From assembly GCF_052078665.1 (NCBI RefSeq), contig NZ_JBQJIK010000021.1:36007-100006 (forward strand): 64,000 nt of DNA, written 5' to 3'. Positions within the stretch are counted from its first letter, which is position 1; every line of letters begins with the position of its first letter. The notes under the pieces were generated by a model. That model did no database searches, had not been told where the DNA came from, and saw only the letters and a list, made by a program, of their open reading frames with translations. A program made the translations under genes and the position numbers. Source of the stretch: Inquilinus sp052078665. Lineage in GTDB: Bacteria > Pseudomonadota > Alphaproteobacteria > DSM-16000 > Inquilinaceae. This document shows positions 17,524-29,836 of this stretch, piece by piece.

Positions 17524-19014
17524 ATGTCCGCACACAGTCCGGCGGTCGCCGCCCCGGCGCCGCTCGACCACGCCACCGTCCGTTCGATCATCATCGGCAT
17601 CATGCTGGCGATGCTGCTGGCGGCGCTCGACCAGACCATCGTGGCCACGGCGCTGCCGACCATCGGGCAGGAGCTCGGCGACGTCGAGCACCTGTCCTGG
17701 GTGGTCAGCGCCTATCTCCTGGCCGCCACCGCGGTGACCCCGCTCTACGGCAAGTTCAGCGACATCCACGGCCGGCGCATCACGCTGCTGGTCAGCATCA
17801 GCGTGTTCATCGTCGGCTCGGTCGCCTGCGCCCTGGCGCCGACCATGCTGGCGCTGATCCTGGCCCGGGCGCTGCAGGGGCTGGGCGGCGGCGGGCTGAT
17901 CTCGCTGGCCCAGACCATCATCGCCGACGTGGTCTCGCCGAAGGAGCGCGGGCGCTACCAGGGCTACATCGCCAGCGTCTTCGTCACCTCCTCGGTGGTC
18001 GGGCCGGTGCTGGGCGGCCTGATCGCCGATCACCTGCACTGGTCGGTGATCTTCTGGATCAACCTGCCGCTCGGCCTCGGCGCCTTCTGGATGGTCTGGG
18101 GCGCGCTGCGCCGCCTGCCGCGGCACGACCGCCGGCACAAGCTCGACATGCTCGGCGCCGTGCTGATGGTCGGCGCCACCGTGGCGGCGATGCTGGCCCT
18201 GACCTGGGGCGGCACCCGCTACCCCTGGGATTCGGCCGAGATCCTCGGCCTGTTCGTCGGCTCGCTGGTGCTGTGGGGGCTGTTCGCCGCGCGCCTCTTG
18301 ACCGCGGACGAGCCGCTGATCCCGCTGGCGGTGATGTCGAACCAGGTGGTCGGCACCGGCACCGCCGCCGCCTTCTGCGTCATGGGCAGCTTCATCGGCC
18401 TGTCGATCTATGTGCCGGTCTATCTCGAAGGCGTGGTCGGCCTGTCGGCCAGCAATTCCGGCCTGGCGCTGATGCCGCTGATGGCCGGCACGGTGACCGG
18501 CGCCAACATCGCCGGCCGCTTCATGGCGCGGATGACCCATTACAAGCGCACGCCGCTGGTCGGGCTGGTGATCGCCGCGGCGGCGCTGGTCGGGCTGGCC
18601 GCCTATCCGGACGGGCTGCCGCTGTGGCTGGTCGAGGTCGCGCTCGCCGCCATCGGCCTCGGCCTCGGCACGGTGCTGCCGGTCACCACCATCTCGATCC
18701 AGAACGCGGTGGCGATGCACCAGCTCGGCACCGCCACCGGCTGCATGAACTTCTTCCGCTCGCTCGGCAGCGCCATCGTCGTCGCCGGCTTCGGCGCCAT
18801 CGTGCTCGGCGCCATCGGCGGCGACGGCCGGTCGCCCGAGAACCTCGGCGATCTCACCCCGGCGATGCGCGACGGGCTGGTCGGCGCCTTCCACTGGATG
18901 TTCCTGGCCGCCGCCGCCGGCCTCGTCCTCGGCTTCCTGGCGCTGCTGCTGATGGAGGAGCGGCCGCTGCGCAGCGGCGCGGCCCAGCACGCCAAGGAAG
19001 CGCTGGTCGAGTGA
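17524..19014 (+). CDS. MFS drug exporter, DHA2 (14-TM) family
   Basis: Proton-coupled exporter of the EmrB/QacA group. The 496 aa give about 14 predicted membrane spans. Family motifs: LAALDQTIVATALPTIGQEL (motif D1, about residues 35-54), GKFSDIHGRRITLL (motif A, about 78) and the antiporter segment ASVFVTSSVVGPVLGGLI (motif C, about 158-175). The substrate is unknown. No adaptor (EmrA) gene or TetR regulator flanks it, so it may work alone. It is convergent with the sugar permease gene downstream. Confidence 0.92.
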   Translation: MSAHSPAVAAPAPLDHATVRSIIIGIMLAMLLAALDQTIVATALPTIGQELGDVEHLSWVVSAYLLAATAVTPLYGKFSDIHGRRITLLVSISVFIVGSVACALAPTMLALILARALQGLGGGGLISLAQTIIADVVSPKERGRYQGYIASVFVTSSVVGPVLGGLIADHLHWSVIFWINLPLGLGAFWMVWGALRRLPRHDRRHKLDMLGAVLMVGATVAAMLALTWGGTRYPWDSAEILGLFVGSLVLWGLFAARLLTADEPLIPLAVMSNQVVGTGTAAAFCVMGSFIGLSIYVPVYLEGVVGLSASNSGLALMPLMAGTVTGANIAGRFMARMTHYKRTPLVGLVIAAAALVGLAAYPDGLPLWLVEVALAAIGLGLGTVLPVTTISIQNAVAMHQLGTATGCMNFFRSLGSAIVVAGFGAIVLGAIGGDGRSPENLGDLTPAMRDGLVGAFHWMFLAAAAGLVLGFLALLLMEERPLRSGAAQHAKEALVE

Positions 19015-19121
19015 GGTGAGGGAGCCACACCGCCGGATCGTCTCAGAATTGAGGACGATTGTCCTTTCCAGGCGCGGCCGCTGCGCATAGGATCCTAGTC
19101 TTCCAAACCGACCTGTGCATC

Positions 19122-19155
19122 GCATCCCGGCGCCGCTTCCCAAGCGCCGGGATGC
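19122..19155. terminator. Bidirectional terminator hairpin
   Basis: A perfect 12-bp stem (GCATCCCGGCGC / GCGCCGGGATGC) with a 10-base loop lies between the convergent MFS and sugar permease genes, 14 bp after the end of the permease transcript unit. ATTTCC follows on the plus strand. Confidence 0.65.
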
Positions 19156-19169
19156 ATTTCCGCAATCCG

Positions 19170-20009
19170 CTACCCCTTCACCGCGCCGGCGGTGAGGCCG
19201 GAGACGATGCGGCGCTGGAAGATCATCACCAGGATGATCAGCGGCACGGTCACCACCACCGACGCCGCCATGATGTTGCCCCAGGGGATATCGAACTGGG
19301 TGGCGCCGGAGATCAGCGCGATCGCCACCGGCACCGTCCGCACCTCGTTGGTCAGGGTGAAGGTCAGGGCGAACAGGAACTCGTTCCAGGCGGCGATGAA
19401 AGCCAGCAGGCCGGTGGTCGCCAGGGCGGGGCCCAGCAGCGGCAGGAACACCCGGACCAGGATCTGCCACGGCCTGGCGCCGTCGACGATCGCCGCCTCC
19501 TCCAGCTCGCGCGGCAGCTCGCGGATGAAGGTGGTCAGCACCCAGACCGAGAAGGGCAGGGTGAAGATCATGTAGCTGAGGATCAGCGAGCCGAGCTGGT
19601 TGTACAGGCCGGCCCAGCGCACCAGCTCGAACAGCCCGGTCAGCACCGCCACCTGCGGGAACATCGACACCGCCAGGGTCAGCATCAGGATGGTGCTGCG
19701 GCCGCGGAACCGCACCCGGCCCAGCGCATAGGCGGCGCTGACCGACAGCGCCAGGCAGATCAGCACGGTCGACCCGGCGACGATCAGCGAGTTGACGATG
19801 TTGGTCAGGAAGGGCTGCTCGCGGAACACGCTGACATAGTTGTCGATGGTCGGCGAGGGCGGCACCAGGTCGGTGCCGAACAGCTGCTGGCCGCTCTTCA
19901 GCGACGAGATCACCGCCCAGTAGAACGGGAACACGGTGTAGACGATGATCGCCGCCACCAGCACGTAGAACAGCGTGCGGCCGACGCGGCGCTTGGATGC
20001 TCTGGTCAT
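19170..20009 (-). CDS. Sugar ABC transporter permease (MalG/ThuG/AglG type)
   Basis: Second membrane subunit of a CUT1-family ABC importer. The 279 aa contain six membrane spans and the EAA loop EEAAIVDGARPWQILVRVFL (about residues 187-206), which docks to the ATPase. The C-terminus QRRIVSGLTAGAVKG is typical of MalG-type subunits. It is the last gene of the alpha-glucoside locus, 9 bp after the other permease gene, and no ATPase gene follows. Confidence 0.93.
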   Translation of the reverse strand: MTRASKRRVGRTLFYVLVAAIIVYTVFPFYWAVISSLKSGQQLFGTDLVPPSPTIDNYVSVFREQPFLTNIVNSLIVAGSTVLICLALSVSAAYALGRVRFRGRSTILMLTLAVSMFPQVAVLTGLFELVRWAGLYNQLGSLILSYMIFTLPFSVWVLTTFIRELPRELEEAAIVDGARPWQILVRVFLPLLGPALATTGLLAFIAAWNEFLFALTFTLTNEVRTVPVAIALISGATQFDIPWGNIMAASVVVTVPLIILVMIFQRRIVSGLTAGAVKG

Positions 20010-20018
20010 GGCCGCCTC

Positions 20019-21128
20019 CTATTTGTCGAAGCGCACGCGACCCGCCACCATCCACAGGGCGGCGAGCACGGCGATGATGAGGAACAGCAGGGTCGAGGCG
20101 GCGGAGCCGAAGCCGACATTGCCGAAATCGATGCTCTGCTGCCGGGCGAAGACCGACATGCTCATGGTGTTGATGCTGTTCGAGGTCAGCACGTAGATCA
20201 GGTCGAACACCCGCAGCGAGTCGAGCGCCCGGAACAGGATCGCCACCATCAGCGCCGGCCAGATCAGCGGCAGGGTGATGCGGGTGAAGACGCGCCAGGG
20301 CCGGATGCCGTCGACCTTCGCCGCCTCATACACCTCGCCCGGCAGCATCTGCAGCGCGGCCAGGATCAGCAGCGTCATGAACGGCGTGGTCTTCCACACA
20401 TCGACCGCGATCACCGAGGCCAGCGACAGGCTGGGGTCGGCGGTCCAGGCGATGCGGGTCGAGATCACGCCGAGCGACAGCAGCACCTCGTTGATCACGC
20501 CGTACTGGTCGTTCAGCATCCAGCCCCACATCTTGGCTGAGACGATGGTGGGGATGGCCCAGGGGATCAGCACCGCGGCGCGCAAGAGTCCCCGCCCCGG
20601 CAGATGGGCGTTCAGCGTCATGGCGATGACGAGGCCGAGGATGGTCTCGATCGTGACCGAGACCACGGTGAACAGGATGGTGTTCCAGGCCGACCGCCAC
20701 CACACCGGGTCGACCAGCAGCCCCTGCCAGCTGAAGATGCCGCTGGTGTCGACGTCGTAATCGACCGGCTTGTTCTGGTCGATGTCCCAGAACTTGCCCT
20801 CCTCCGGCTTCCACACCAGGTTGGTGCCCTTGGGGTCGTAGAACACGTAGTAGCCGCCCAGCTCGGCGTCCCAGTCGGCCCGGTTCGGGCCGTAGAACAG
20901 GTAGTTGTCGAAGCCGACCAGGCGGATCGGCTGCTCGGCCTTCAGCGTCGCGTCGGTGAAGCTCAGCGCGATGGTCCGCACCAGCGGCCAGCCGGCGACC
21001 AGCGCCAGCACCACCAGCATCGGGATCAGGAACAGCCAGGCGGCGCGGATGCGCTGCCGGCTGAGCTTCGAGGCGGTGTCGGCGGCGGCGCGCGCGGCTG
21101 GGGCCGGGGTCGAGGTGGCGACGGTCAT
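20019..21128 (-). CDS. Sugar ABC transporter permease (MalF/ThuF/AglF type)
   Basis: First membrane subunit of the CUT1 importer. The 369 aa exceed the usual 290-310 because of a polar insert between TM1 and TM2 (about residues 75-135, with YYVFYDPKGTNLVWKPEEGK), a feature of the trehalose/maltose-type ThuF group. The EAA loop is YEAAKVDGIRPWRVFTRITL (about 265-284). Cotranscribed with the second permease (9-bp gap) and downstream of the binding-protein gene. Confidence 0.92.
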   Translation of the reverse strand: MTVATSTPAPAARAAADTASKLSRQRIRAAWLFLIPMLVVLALVAGWPLVRTIALSFTDATLKAEQPIRLVGFDNYLFYGPNRADWDAELGGYYVFYDPKGTNLVWKPEEGKFWDIDQNKPVDYDVDTSGIFSWQGLLVDPVWWRSAWNTILFTVVSVTIETILGLVIAMTLNAHLPGRGLLRAAVLIPWAIPTIVSAKMWGWMLNDQYGVINEVLLSLGVISTRIAWTADPSLSLASVIAVDVWKTTPFMTLLILAALQMLPGEVYEAAKVDGIRPWRVFTRITLPLIWPALMVAILFRALDSLRVFDLIYVLTSNSINTMSMSVFARQQSIDFGNVGFGSAASTLLFLIIAVLAALWMVAGRVRFDK

Positions 21129-21194
21129 GGGGGCCTCCCCTGGTTCGTTGACGGGGCGGAAGGGCCGGCAGGCAACGCCCGCCGGCCCGGTCCC

Positions 21195-22472
21195 CTACCA
21201 GCGGCCGCCGCGGCTCAGCCGGTTCAGGTCCTTCTGCAGCTGCGCCAGGTTGGTGGCGCCGTCGCCCTGCTTCGACAGGGTGTTGTGGACCGCGTTCCAG
21301 AACAGGGTGGAGACCTCGTTGTAGCGCTCGCCGGTGATCGCCGAGGGGCGGGCCACCGCGCCCTCGAACGCGGTCTTGAGGAGGGCGAAGAAGGGCTGGG
21401 CCTTCAGTACGTCCGGGTCGTCGTACAGCGCCGGGATGGTCGACTGGAAGGCGCCGACGATGGCCCGGCGCTTCTGCTCGTCCTTGCCGGTCAGGAAGGC
21501 GACCAGGTCGGCCGCCTCCTTCGGATGGGCCGAGTATTTCGACACCGCCAGCTGCCAGCCGCCGAGCGTCGCCGCGACCCGCGCGCCGTCGCCGTCGCCC
21601 TTCGGCAGGGCCGCGGTGCCGACCTTGCCCTTGACCGGGCTGTCGCCCGAATTGACCAGGCCGTAGGCATAGGGCCAGTTGCGCATGAAGGCGGCGTTGC
21701 CGGACTGGAACACGCCGCGGGCGTCCTCCTCCATGTAGTTCAGCACGCCGTCGGGCGCGATGGTGCCGACCCAGGAGGCGGCGAGGTCCAGCGCCTTGGC
21801 CGCCTGCGGGTTGTTGACGGTGATCTTGCCATCGCCGCCGACGATGGTGCCGCCGCCGAAGCTGACGATCCATTCCAGCGCGTCGCAGGTCAGGCCCTCA
21901 TAGGCCCGGCCCTGGAAGACGAAGCCGAAAAACCGGTCGTTGCCGGCCTGGCGCTCGCCGTCCTGGATGGTCTTGGCGGTCTCGGTCAGCTCGGCCCAGG
22001 TCGCGGGCACCTTGAGCTTGTATTTGTCCAGCAGGTCCTGGCGGTAATACAGCAGCCCGGCATCGGTGAACCAGGGCAGGGCCAGCAACTGGCCGTCGCG
22101 GGTCAGGCCCTCGATGATTCCCGGGAAATGCTGGTCGATCGTGGCCTGGTCGACATAGGGCTTCAGGTTGACGAAGTGGCTGCCCAGGATGCCGGGCCAG
22201 ACCACGTCGATCTGGAACACGTCGATGTCGCTCGACTGGGCGGTCAGGATCTGCTGGTAGAGGGCGAGCTGGTCCGAGGTCGATTGCGGGGCGGCGACGA
22301 CCTTGACCGTGTTCCCGGTCTTCGCCTCCCACGCCTTGGCGCCCTCCTGGCACTGCGCCTGTTCGGCGCCGACCGAGCCGCAGGCGATCGCGACCGTGAC
22401 CCCTGCCGCCTGTGCGGCGGTGCCGGCCAGGATCAGGGCCAGTGTGAGGGGAAGGATTGCGCTCCTCGACAT
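21195..22472 (-). CDS. Sugar ABC transporter substrate-binding protein (ThuE/AglE type)
   Basis: Periplasmic binding protein (family 1) for the importer. Residues 1-22 are a signal peptide (ILPLTLALILAGTAAQA). The mature protein starts GVTVAIACGSVGAEQAQCQ and contains FQIDVVWPGILGSHFVNLKP and the WPYAYGLVNSGDSPVKGKVG block typical of trehalose/maltose/alpha-glucoside binders in alphaproteobacteria. It follows the alpha-glucosidase gene, with a stem-loop in the 131-bp gap, and precedes both permeases. The likely ligands are maltose, sucrose or trehalose (inference). Confidence 0.92.
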   Translation of the reverse strand: MSRSAILPLTLALILAGTAAQAAGVTVAIACGSVGAEQAQCQEGAKAWEAKTGNTVKVVAAPQSTSDQLALYQQILTAQSSDIDVFQIDVVWPGILGSHFVNLKPYVDQATIDQHFPGIIEGLTRDGQLLALPWFTDAGLLYYRQDLLDKYKLKVPATWAELTETAKTIQDGERQAGNDRFFGFVFQGRAYEGLTCDALEWIVSFGGGTIVGGDGKITVNNPQAAKALDLAASWVGTIAPDGVLNYMEEDARGVFQSGNAAFMRNWPYAYGLVNSGDSPVKGKVGTAALPKGDGDGARVAATLGGWQLAVSKYSAHPKEAADLVAFLTGKDEQKRRAIVGAFQSTIPALYDDPDVLKAQPFFALLKTAFEGAVARPSAITGERYNEVSTLFWNAVHNTLSKQGDGATNLAQLQKDLNRLSRGGRW

Positions 22473-22545
22473 GGTCTCCTCCTTGTGGTTTTGGCCGCGG
22501 GGGAGACCGGCGCGCCCCCCGCGTGCTTATCTTGGGGCAAAGGGT

Positions 22546-22573
22546 GACTCGCCAGGCCGGCCTCTGGCGAGTC
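22546..22573 (-). promoter_or_regulatory. Intercistronic stem-loop upstream of the binding-protein gene
   Basis: A 10-bp perfect stem (GACTCGCCAG / CTGGCGAGTC) with an 8-base loop lies between the alpha-glucosidase stop and the binding-protein start. Without a U-run it is more likely an RNA-processing or stabilising element that raises binding-protein expression, as known for mal-type operons, than a full terminator (inference). Confidence 0.45.
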
Positions 22574-22603
22574 GAAATGAATTTAGTCTTGCACCGAACG
22601 TCG

Positions 22604-24244
<1,641 letters not shown>

Positions 24245-24303
24245 TCAACCCCTCCGCATGTCCCCCTGCATCCGATCCGCGATTCGCCAACCGTCGCGCT
24301 CAT

Positions 24304-24317
24304 CTGAATGCATTCAG
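24304..24317. promoter_or_regulatory. Candidate LacI-family operator 1
   Basis: The perfect 14-bp palindrome CTGAATGCATTCAG lies in the 131-bp region between the divergent alpha-glucosidase and LacI genes. Its size and position suit a regulator site; the link to the adjacent LacI protein is inference. Confidence 0.5.
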
Positions 24318-24338
24318 TTTTTACAGTATCAGAGACTT

Positions 24339-24354
24339 TCTTGATCGATCAAGA
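24339..24354. promoter_or_regulatory. Candidate LacI-family operator 2
   Basis: The perfect 16-bp palindrome TCTTGATCGATCAAGA has the central CG that many LacI-family operators share. It lies 22 bp before the LacI start and would suit both autoregulation and repression of the glucosidase-transport genes. Confidence 0.6.
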
Positions 24355-24375
24355 GGGAGTCTTTAGGGTGCCCGC

Positions 24376-25461
24376 ATGAGTGACGGATCGGAGAAGCGGC
24401 GGGGCACCCTGCTGGACATCGCGGCGGCGGTCGGTGTGTCGCGCACCACGGTGTCGAACGCCTTCAACCGGCCGGACCAGCTGTCGAAGGATCTGCGCGA
24501 CCGGATCATGGCGGCGGCCCGGGCGCTGGGGGTGCACGGGCCGAACCCGGCGGCGCGGATGCTGCGCACCGGCAAGGCCGAGGCGATCGGCCTCCTGTTC
24601 CACGAGACCCTGCCCTTCGCCTTCGACGACCCGGCGGCGGTCGGCATGCTGCGCGGCGTCGCCACCGCCTGCGAGAAGGCGCGCTCCGGCCTGCTGATCC
24701 TGCCGGCGGTGAAGAGCCCGGCCAGCCGCAGTGCCATCCACCGCGCCGCGGTCGACGGGTTCCTGGTCTACGGCTTCCTGAACGGGGCGGAGGCCTGGGC
24801 GCCGCTGCTGCGCCGCGGCCTGCCGGTGGTGGCGATCGACAACCAGGTGCCGGACGGCGTGCCCTTCGTCGGCATCGACGACCGCGGCGCCGCCCGCCGG
24901 GTGGCGCAGCATGTGGTCGGGCTCGGCCATCGCCGGCTCGGTATCATCAGTTTGGAATCGGCGGTCGACGGCTATGTCGGGCCGCTCGACGCGGCGCGGC
25001 GGCCGAAGATGACCTTCCGCACCAGCGTCGACCGGCTGGACGGCTATATCGAGGCGATCGCCGCTGCCGGCCTCGACCCGGACTCGGTGCCGGTGGAGGA
25101 GCGTCCGGCCTCGAGCGAGGCGCATGGCCGCGACGCCGCGCTGGCGCTGCTGCGCCGGGCGGAGCGGCCGACCGCGATCCTGGCGATGTCCGACCGGCTG
25201 GCGATCGGCGCGATCGAGGCGGCGCGGTCGCTGGGCCTGCGGGTGCCGGAGGATGTGTCGGTCGCCGGCTTCGACGACATCCCGCGCGCGGCTCTGGTGC
25301 GCCCGGCCCTGACCACGATCCGCCAGCCGCTGTTCGACAAGGGCGCCACGGCGGCCCGCCTGCTGCTCGACGCCGTGGCCGACGGTGGCACGATCCCGCC
25401 CGACCGCCATTTGCTGCCGACCGAGCTGGTCGTCCGCGCCTCAACCCGGGCGCCGGGGTAA
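24376..25461 (+). CDS. LacI-family transcriptional regulator of the alpha-glucoside locus
   Basis: A 361-aa regulator. The N-terminal helix-turn-helix is LLDIAAAVGVSRTTVSNAFN (residues about 13-32) followed by the hinge helix MAAARALGVHGPNPAARML. The periplasmic-binding-like effector domain includes VDGFLVYGFLNGAEAW, VVAIDNQVPDGVPFVGIDDR and GFDDIPRAALVRPALTTIRQ. It is divergent from the glucosidase operon, with two palindromes between, so it likely represses that operon until an alpha-glucoside binds (an AglR-like role; inference). Confidence 0.92.
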   Translation: MSDGSEKRRGTLLDIAAAVGVSRTTVSNAFNRPDQLSKDLRDRIMAAARALGVHGPNPAARMLRTGKAEAIGLLFHETLPFAFDDPAAVGMLRGVATACEKARSGLLILPAVKSPASRSAIHRAAVDGFLVYGFLNGAEAWAPLLRRGLPVVAIDNQVPDGVPFVGIDDRGAARRVAQHVVGLGHRRLGIISLESAVDGYVGPLDAARRPKMTFRTSVDRLDGYIEAIAAAGLDPDSVPVEERPASSEAHGRDAALALLRRAERPTAILAMSDRLAIGAIEAARSLGLRVPEDVSVAGFDDIPRAALVRPALTTIRQPLFDKGATAARLLLDAVADGGTIPPDRHLLPTELVVRASTRAPG

Positions 25462-25478
25462 GGGGGCGGGAGAGAATG

Positions 25479-25510
25479 AGGTTGGGTTCGCTCTCGGGCG
25501 AACCCAACCT
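25479..25510. repeat. Dispersed palindrome (copy 2), first of a tandem pair
   Basis: Arms AGGTTGGGTTCGC and GCGAACCCAACCT, the same as at 7732-7760. It lies between the convergent LacI and glycosyltransferase genes and probably also acts as a terminator. Confidence 0.7.
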
Positions 25511-25529
25511 CCCGCCGCGCGATGACACT

Positions 25530-25556
25530 GTTGGGTTCGCGTACCGCGAACCCAAC
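25530..25556. repeat. Dispersed palindrome (copy 3), second of a tandem pair
   Basis: Arms GTTGGGTTCGCG and CGCGAACCCAAC around TAC. Two copies in a row in a convergent gap fit a terminator pair or a REP-like cluster (BIME-like). Confidence 0.7.
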
Positions 25557-25580
25557 CTTGCGGCTGTGAATGCGACCCTC

Positions 25581-26651
25581 TCAGTTCGCCACCGCGCGCA
25601 GCACGGCCGGCTTCTTTGGCGCCTCGACCGCCTGCAGGCCCTCGTAGATCGCGAGGTAGTCCTGGGCCATGCGGCGGGCGGTGAAGCGCTGGTCGAAGAC
25701 CTCGCGGATGCGGGTGTTCGACAGCTCGGGCAGGCGCTGCACCGCCGCCACCGCGCCGATCTCGTCCTCGACGATGAAGCCGGTGACGCCCTCCTCGATC
25801 ACCTCGGGCACCGAGCCGCGGTTGTAGGCCACCACCGGCGTGCCGCAGGCCATCGCCTCGATCATCACCAGGCCGAACGGCTCCGGCCAGTCGATCGGCA
25901 CCAGGAGGCCGATGGCGCCGCTGAGGAAAGCCGATTTCTGTGAATCATCGATCTCGCCGATGAAGTCGACATGCGGCGACCGCGCCAGGAGCGGCTTGAT
26001 CTCGGCGTCGAAATACTCCTGGTCGGCCTTGTCGACCTTGGCCGCGATCTTCAGCGTCAGGCCGCTCTTCGCCGCGATCTCGATCGCCCGGTCGACCCGC
26101 TTCTCCGGCGCGATGCGGCCGAGGAAGGCGAGATAGCCGCGCTCCGCCGGCACCGGCACCAGCAGCTGCGCCGGCAGGCCGTGATGCACCGTCGCGATCC
26201 AGCCGGCCTTCGGCATCGGCCGGCGCTGGGCGTCGGAGATCGACACCACCGGCACATGCGAGAAGGTCTCGAACATCGGGTGCAGCTCGGGCAGGTCCAG
26301 CCGGCCGTGCAGCGTGGTCACGAACGGGATGTCGCCGCGGCTGAACAGCGAGAACGGGAAATAGTCGAGATGGCAGTGGACGATGTCGAACTCGTCCGAC
26401 CGCCGGTGCACCTGCTCCAGCATGTGCATATGGGGTGCGATCCAGTCGCGCACCGAGGCATCGAGCCGCATCGCCCGCGGCCAACAGGCCTCGAGCGTGG
26501 CGGAGGTCACGGAATCGCCGCTGGCGAACAAGGTGACGTCATGGCCGAGGGCGACGAGCTCTTCCGTCAGGAAGGACACGACGCGTTCGGTGCCGCCATA
26601 GAGCTTGGGGGGGACCGCTTCGAACAGCGGGGCGACCTGCGCGATTCGCAT
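25581..26651 (-). CDS. Glycosyltransferase family 4 protein
   Basis: A 356-aa GT-B-fold, retaining glycosyltransferase. N-terminal domain: RIAQVAPLFEAVPPKLYGGTERVV (the donor-loop Gly-rich area is PPKLYGGTER). C-terminal domain: FLGRIAPEKRVDRAIEIAAK and the EX7E-type PEPFGLVMIEAMACGTPVVAY. I chose the ATG at 26651, preceded by GGAGGGAG, over an ATG at 26696. It is divergent from the ABC exporter gene. The sugar product is not evident; many relatives near lipid or polysaccharide exporters act in glycan or sugar-glycerol synthesis. Confidence 0.85.
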   Translation of the reverse strand: MRIAQVAPLFEAVPPKLYGGTERVVSFLTEELVALGHDVTLFASGDSVTSATLEACWPRAMRLDASVRDWIAPHMHMLEQVHRRSDEFDIVHCHLDYFPFSLFSRGDIPFVTTLHGRLDLPELHPMFETFSHVPVVSISDAQRRPMPKAGWIATVHHGLPAQLLVPVPAERGYLAFLGRIAPEKRVDRAIEIAAKSGLTLKIAAKVDKADQEYFDAEIKPLLARSPHVDFIGEIDDSQKSAFLSGAIGLLVPIDWPEPFGLVMIEAMACGTPVVAYNRGSVPEVIEEGVTGFIVEDEIGAVAAVQRLPELSNTRIREVFDQRFTARRMAQDYLAIYEGLQAVEAPKKPAVLRAVAN

Positions 26652-26950
26652 GTGGATGGAACTCCCTCCGCAGATGGGGGTTTTGTCTGACATCACCGGC
26701 GGCGCTGCGGTGCAGCAAAGCGGCGCTGCTCTTCTTCAGGTGCTTCCGCGGCAACGGGCACTCGATGACCACGACACTCGGAACGGGAAAAGGTTCCGAC
26801 TCCGGTCCGACAATGTTCTGTGGGGCGCGCACAGATAGGGTGCAGTGCAGCGATGCGCTGTCGTCTGTCGGCGTGGTGCGCCAGGACTCTCGAGACGGCG
26901 GAAACGCGCCGTCCATGGTGGATGAAGACAACACAGGGGAGCTGATGGAC
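26652..26950. other. Divergent intergenic region between glycosyltransferase and ABC exporter
   Basis: About 300 bp separate the two start codons. An open frame from 26765 would extend the ABC protein by about 62 residues, but that stretch (rich in Ser, Asp and Gly, without membrane character) does not look like part of the protein. The promoters of both genes should be here; I see no clear operator. Confidence 0.45.
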
Positions 26951-28744
<1,794 letters not shown>

Positions 28745-28822
28745 GGCGGTTCGCACCGGCCGTCCCGGCGTGATATGCAGCCGGAGGCGGCCGCCCGGGG
28801 CCGCGCCTCAGGGACGGATCCG

Positions 28823-29836
28823 ATGCCATCGCTCGAACAGCTGCCGCGCCTCCGCCTGCAGCACGCGCCGACGCCCCTGGAGCCGCTGCCGCGGCTGACC
28901 GAGGCGCTGGGCGGCCCGCAGCTCTGGATCAAGCGCGACGACTGCACCGGCCTGGCGCTGGGCGGCAACAAGGTGCGCAAGCTGGAATTCCTGCTCGGCG
29001 ACGCGCTGGCCCAGGGCGCCGACACCATCATCACCGCTGGCGGCCCGCAGTCGAACCACGCCCGCCAGACCGCGGCCGCCGCCGCCCGGCTGGGCCTCGA
29101 CTGCGTGCTGGTGCTGACCGATGCGGTGGCCGGGCGCGACCCGTCCTATCACTCGAGCGGCAACCTGCTGCTCGACGAGCTGTTCGGGGCGCGCATCGAG
29201 CTGCATCCCGGCACCGCCGACCCCGATGTCGAGATGGCGCGCGTCGCCGAGGAGTGCCGGGCCGAGGGCGGCACGCCCTATGTCATCCCGGTCGGCGGGT
29301 CCAACGCGCTCGGGCTGGTCGGCTATGTCGACGCGGCGCAGGAGCTGCTGCGCCAGGGCCGCGACCAGGGCGTCGCCTTCACCCATGTCACCCTGGCCAG
29401 CGGCAGCGGCGGCACCCAGGCCGGGCTTGCGCTCGGCCTCGCCCTCGGCGGCAGCAAGGCCCCGGCGGTCGGCTACTGCATCAGCCGGAGTTCGGCGGAG
29501 CAGCGGCCGAAGGTCGCCGGGCTGGTCCAGGCCGGGGCCGATCTGCTGGGCGTGGTTCCGCCGCTGGCGCCGGAGGACCTGGTGCTGGAGGACGGCGTGG
29601 TCGGCGACGGCTACGGCCTGCCGACGGAGGGCATGGTCGAGGCGCTGCAGCTGGCCGCCAGCCGCGACGCGATCGTGCTCGACCCGGTCTACAGCGGCAA
29701 GGCGATGGCCGGGCTGATCGCCGGCATCCGCGCCGGCGGCTTCCGGCCCGACGATGTCGTGGTGTTCCTGCACACCGGCGGCACGCCGGCCCTGTTCACC
29801 TATCCCGACGCCTTCCCGATCCATTGGGGCGAATGA
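28823..29836 (+). CDS. D-cysteine desulfhydrase / ACC deaminase family PLP enzyme
   Basis: PLP-dependent enzyme of the tryptophan-synthase-beta fold (337 aa). The PLP lysine is in LALGGNKVRKLEFLLGDAL (about residues 44-62). The next block, ITAGGPQSNHARQTAAAAA, is characteristic of D-cysteine desulfhydrase (DcyD) and ACC deaminase; ASGSGGTQAGLALGL binds the PLP phosphate. Overall it fits the D-cysteine desulfhydrase group better than true ACC deaminase, but substrate choice needs assay. Its stop overlaps the start of tag (ATGA), so the two are coupled. Confidence 0.88.
   Translation: MPSLEQLPRLRLQHAPTPLEPLPRLTEALGGPQLWIKRDDCTGLALGGNKVRKLEFLLGDALAQGADTIITAGGPQSNHARQTAAAAARLGLDCVLVLTDAVAGRDPSYHSSGNLLLDELFGARIELHPGTADPDVEMARVAEECRAEGGTPYVIPVGGSNALGLVGYVDAAQELLRQGRDQGVAFTHVTLASGSGGTQAGLALGLALGGSKAPAVGYCISRSSAEQRPKVAGLVQAGADLLGVVPPLAPEDLVLEDGVVGDGYGLPTEGMVEALQLAASRDAIVLDPVYSGKAMAGLIAGIRAGGFRPDDVVVFLHTGGTPALFTYPDAFPIHWGE

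Noticed and set aside
16033..20055. A 1340-codon open frame on the minus strand
   Set aside because: Only its last part (16033-16716) has protein character (the HAD nucleotidase). The rest is antisense or out of frame to yciB, the MFS gene and the sugar permease, and is Arg/Gly-rich nonsense.
26765..26950. N-terminal extension of the ABC exporter
   Set aside because: No membrane or domain features, and a good ribosome-binding site precedes the ATG at 26951.
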